From assembly GCA_041753075.1 (NCBI GenBank), contig JBGSVE010000004.1, forward strand, positions 1 through 64,000: DNA of 64,000 bases, in the 5' to 3' direction. This DNA comes from UBA6163 sp041753075. GTDB taxonomy: Bacteria; Planctomycetota; Planctomycetia; Pirellulales; Pirellulaceae. A program made the position numbers and the translations under genes. Below, one piece after another: positions 63,922 to 64,000 of the stretch. The notes beneath the pieces are model-generated. The model was not told where the DNA came from, did no database searches, and was given only the letters and a program-made list of their open reading frames with translations. Each line of letters begins with the position of its first letter. Positions within the stretch are counted from its first letter, which is position 1.

Positions 63922-64000
63922 TGGCTAAGAAGCGATCGAAGTTTCGCACCGAGTTTCGCAAGAACCACCAAGGTCGAGTTCGTCGCGGCGATTTCACACG
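63921..64000 (+). CDS. rsgA: Start of probable ribosome-associated GTPase RsgA
   Basis: Only the first 26 codons are present. The Lys/Arg-rich start MAKKRSKFRTEFRKNHQGR resembles the N-terminus of planctomycete RsgA, the circularly permuted GTPase that helps mature the 30S subunit. The ATG overlaps the ftsH stop by one base, so the two are coupled. The GTPase motifs lie outside the window, so the name is an inference. Confidence 0.6.
   Translation, partial: MAKKRSKFRTEFRKNHQGRVRRGDFT

Overview
The window reads as chromosomal DNA from a member of the Planctomycetota, most likely a Pirellulales/Rhodopirellula-type organism. The grounds are the DUF1549/DUF1553 cytochrome protein followed by a DUF1501 protein, a DUF1571 protein, a DUF1080 protein, Ser/Thr kinases with a planctomycete-style DWGLAK motif, many small lipoproteins, frequent GTG/TTG starts, weak Shine-Dalgarno signals and moderately high GC. 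No rRNA, tRNA, CRISPR array, prophage or intact insertion sequence was seen. Genes lie on both strands in short operons.

Layout. 0.1-6.7 kb (minus): infA, an exported protein, a DUF1571 protein, a membrane-linked dynamin-like GTPase and a class III aminotransferase. 7-12 kb: a sodium/solute symporter (plus), then a minus-strand set of a zinc-ribbon SUI1/YciH factor, a large helical exported protein and an orphan ABC ATPase. 12-17 kb: the PSD1-type cytochrome protein with an inserted LamG domain and its DUF1501 partner. 17-23 kb: a short-chain dehydrogenase, a TPR lipoprotein, an exported protein and a TadE-TadG-TadE set, together a small Tad-like envelope module. 23-26 kb: an aspartate-type aminotransferase divergent from a GMC oxidoreductase with no standard start codon, then a repeat-rich gap with an IS30-like transposase remnant. 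26-32.5 kb: exported PCMT, FKBP isomerase, lipoprotein, Ppx/GppA phosphatase, HAD phosphatase and DUF1080 protein. 32.6-37 kb: nagB, nagA and a class II-like photolyase fused to a renalase-like flavoprotein. 36.9-47 kb: a kinase/FHA-GGDEF signalling operon, an esterase, a TonB receptor facing a TonB protein, and a second kinase. 47-52 kb: leuA, a small lipoprotein, a cation/proton antiporter and pyruvate kinase. 52-64 kb: a dehydrogenase, a glycosyltransferase, a lipoprotein, larB-nnrD, ribF, an LRR lipoprotein, recQ, ftsH and the start of rsgA.

The most interesting signal is upstream of leuA. A 27-codon reading frame with eight leucine codons, including three in a row, is followed by a strong terminator hairpin with a T-run. 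An 11-base segment inside the reading frame is perfectly complementary to the 5' arm of that terminator. This is the full layout of ribosome-mediated leucine attenuation. Also notable are the photolyase-renalase fusion, a family of dispersed GTAGAAC palindromes that supplies stop codons to two convergent genes and part of the coding sequence of a third, two genes whose reading frames lack any standard start, and an operon joining a Ser/Thr kinase to an FHA-GGDEF protein.
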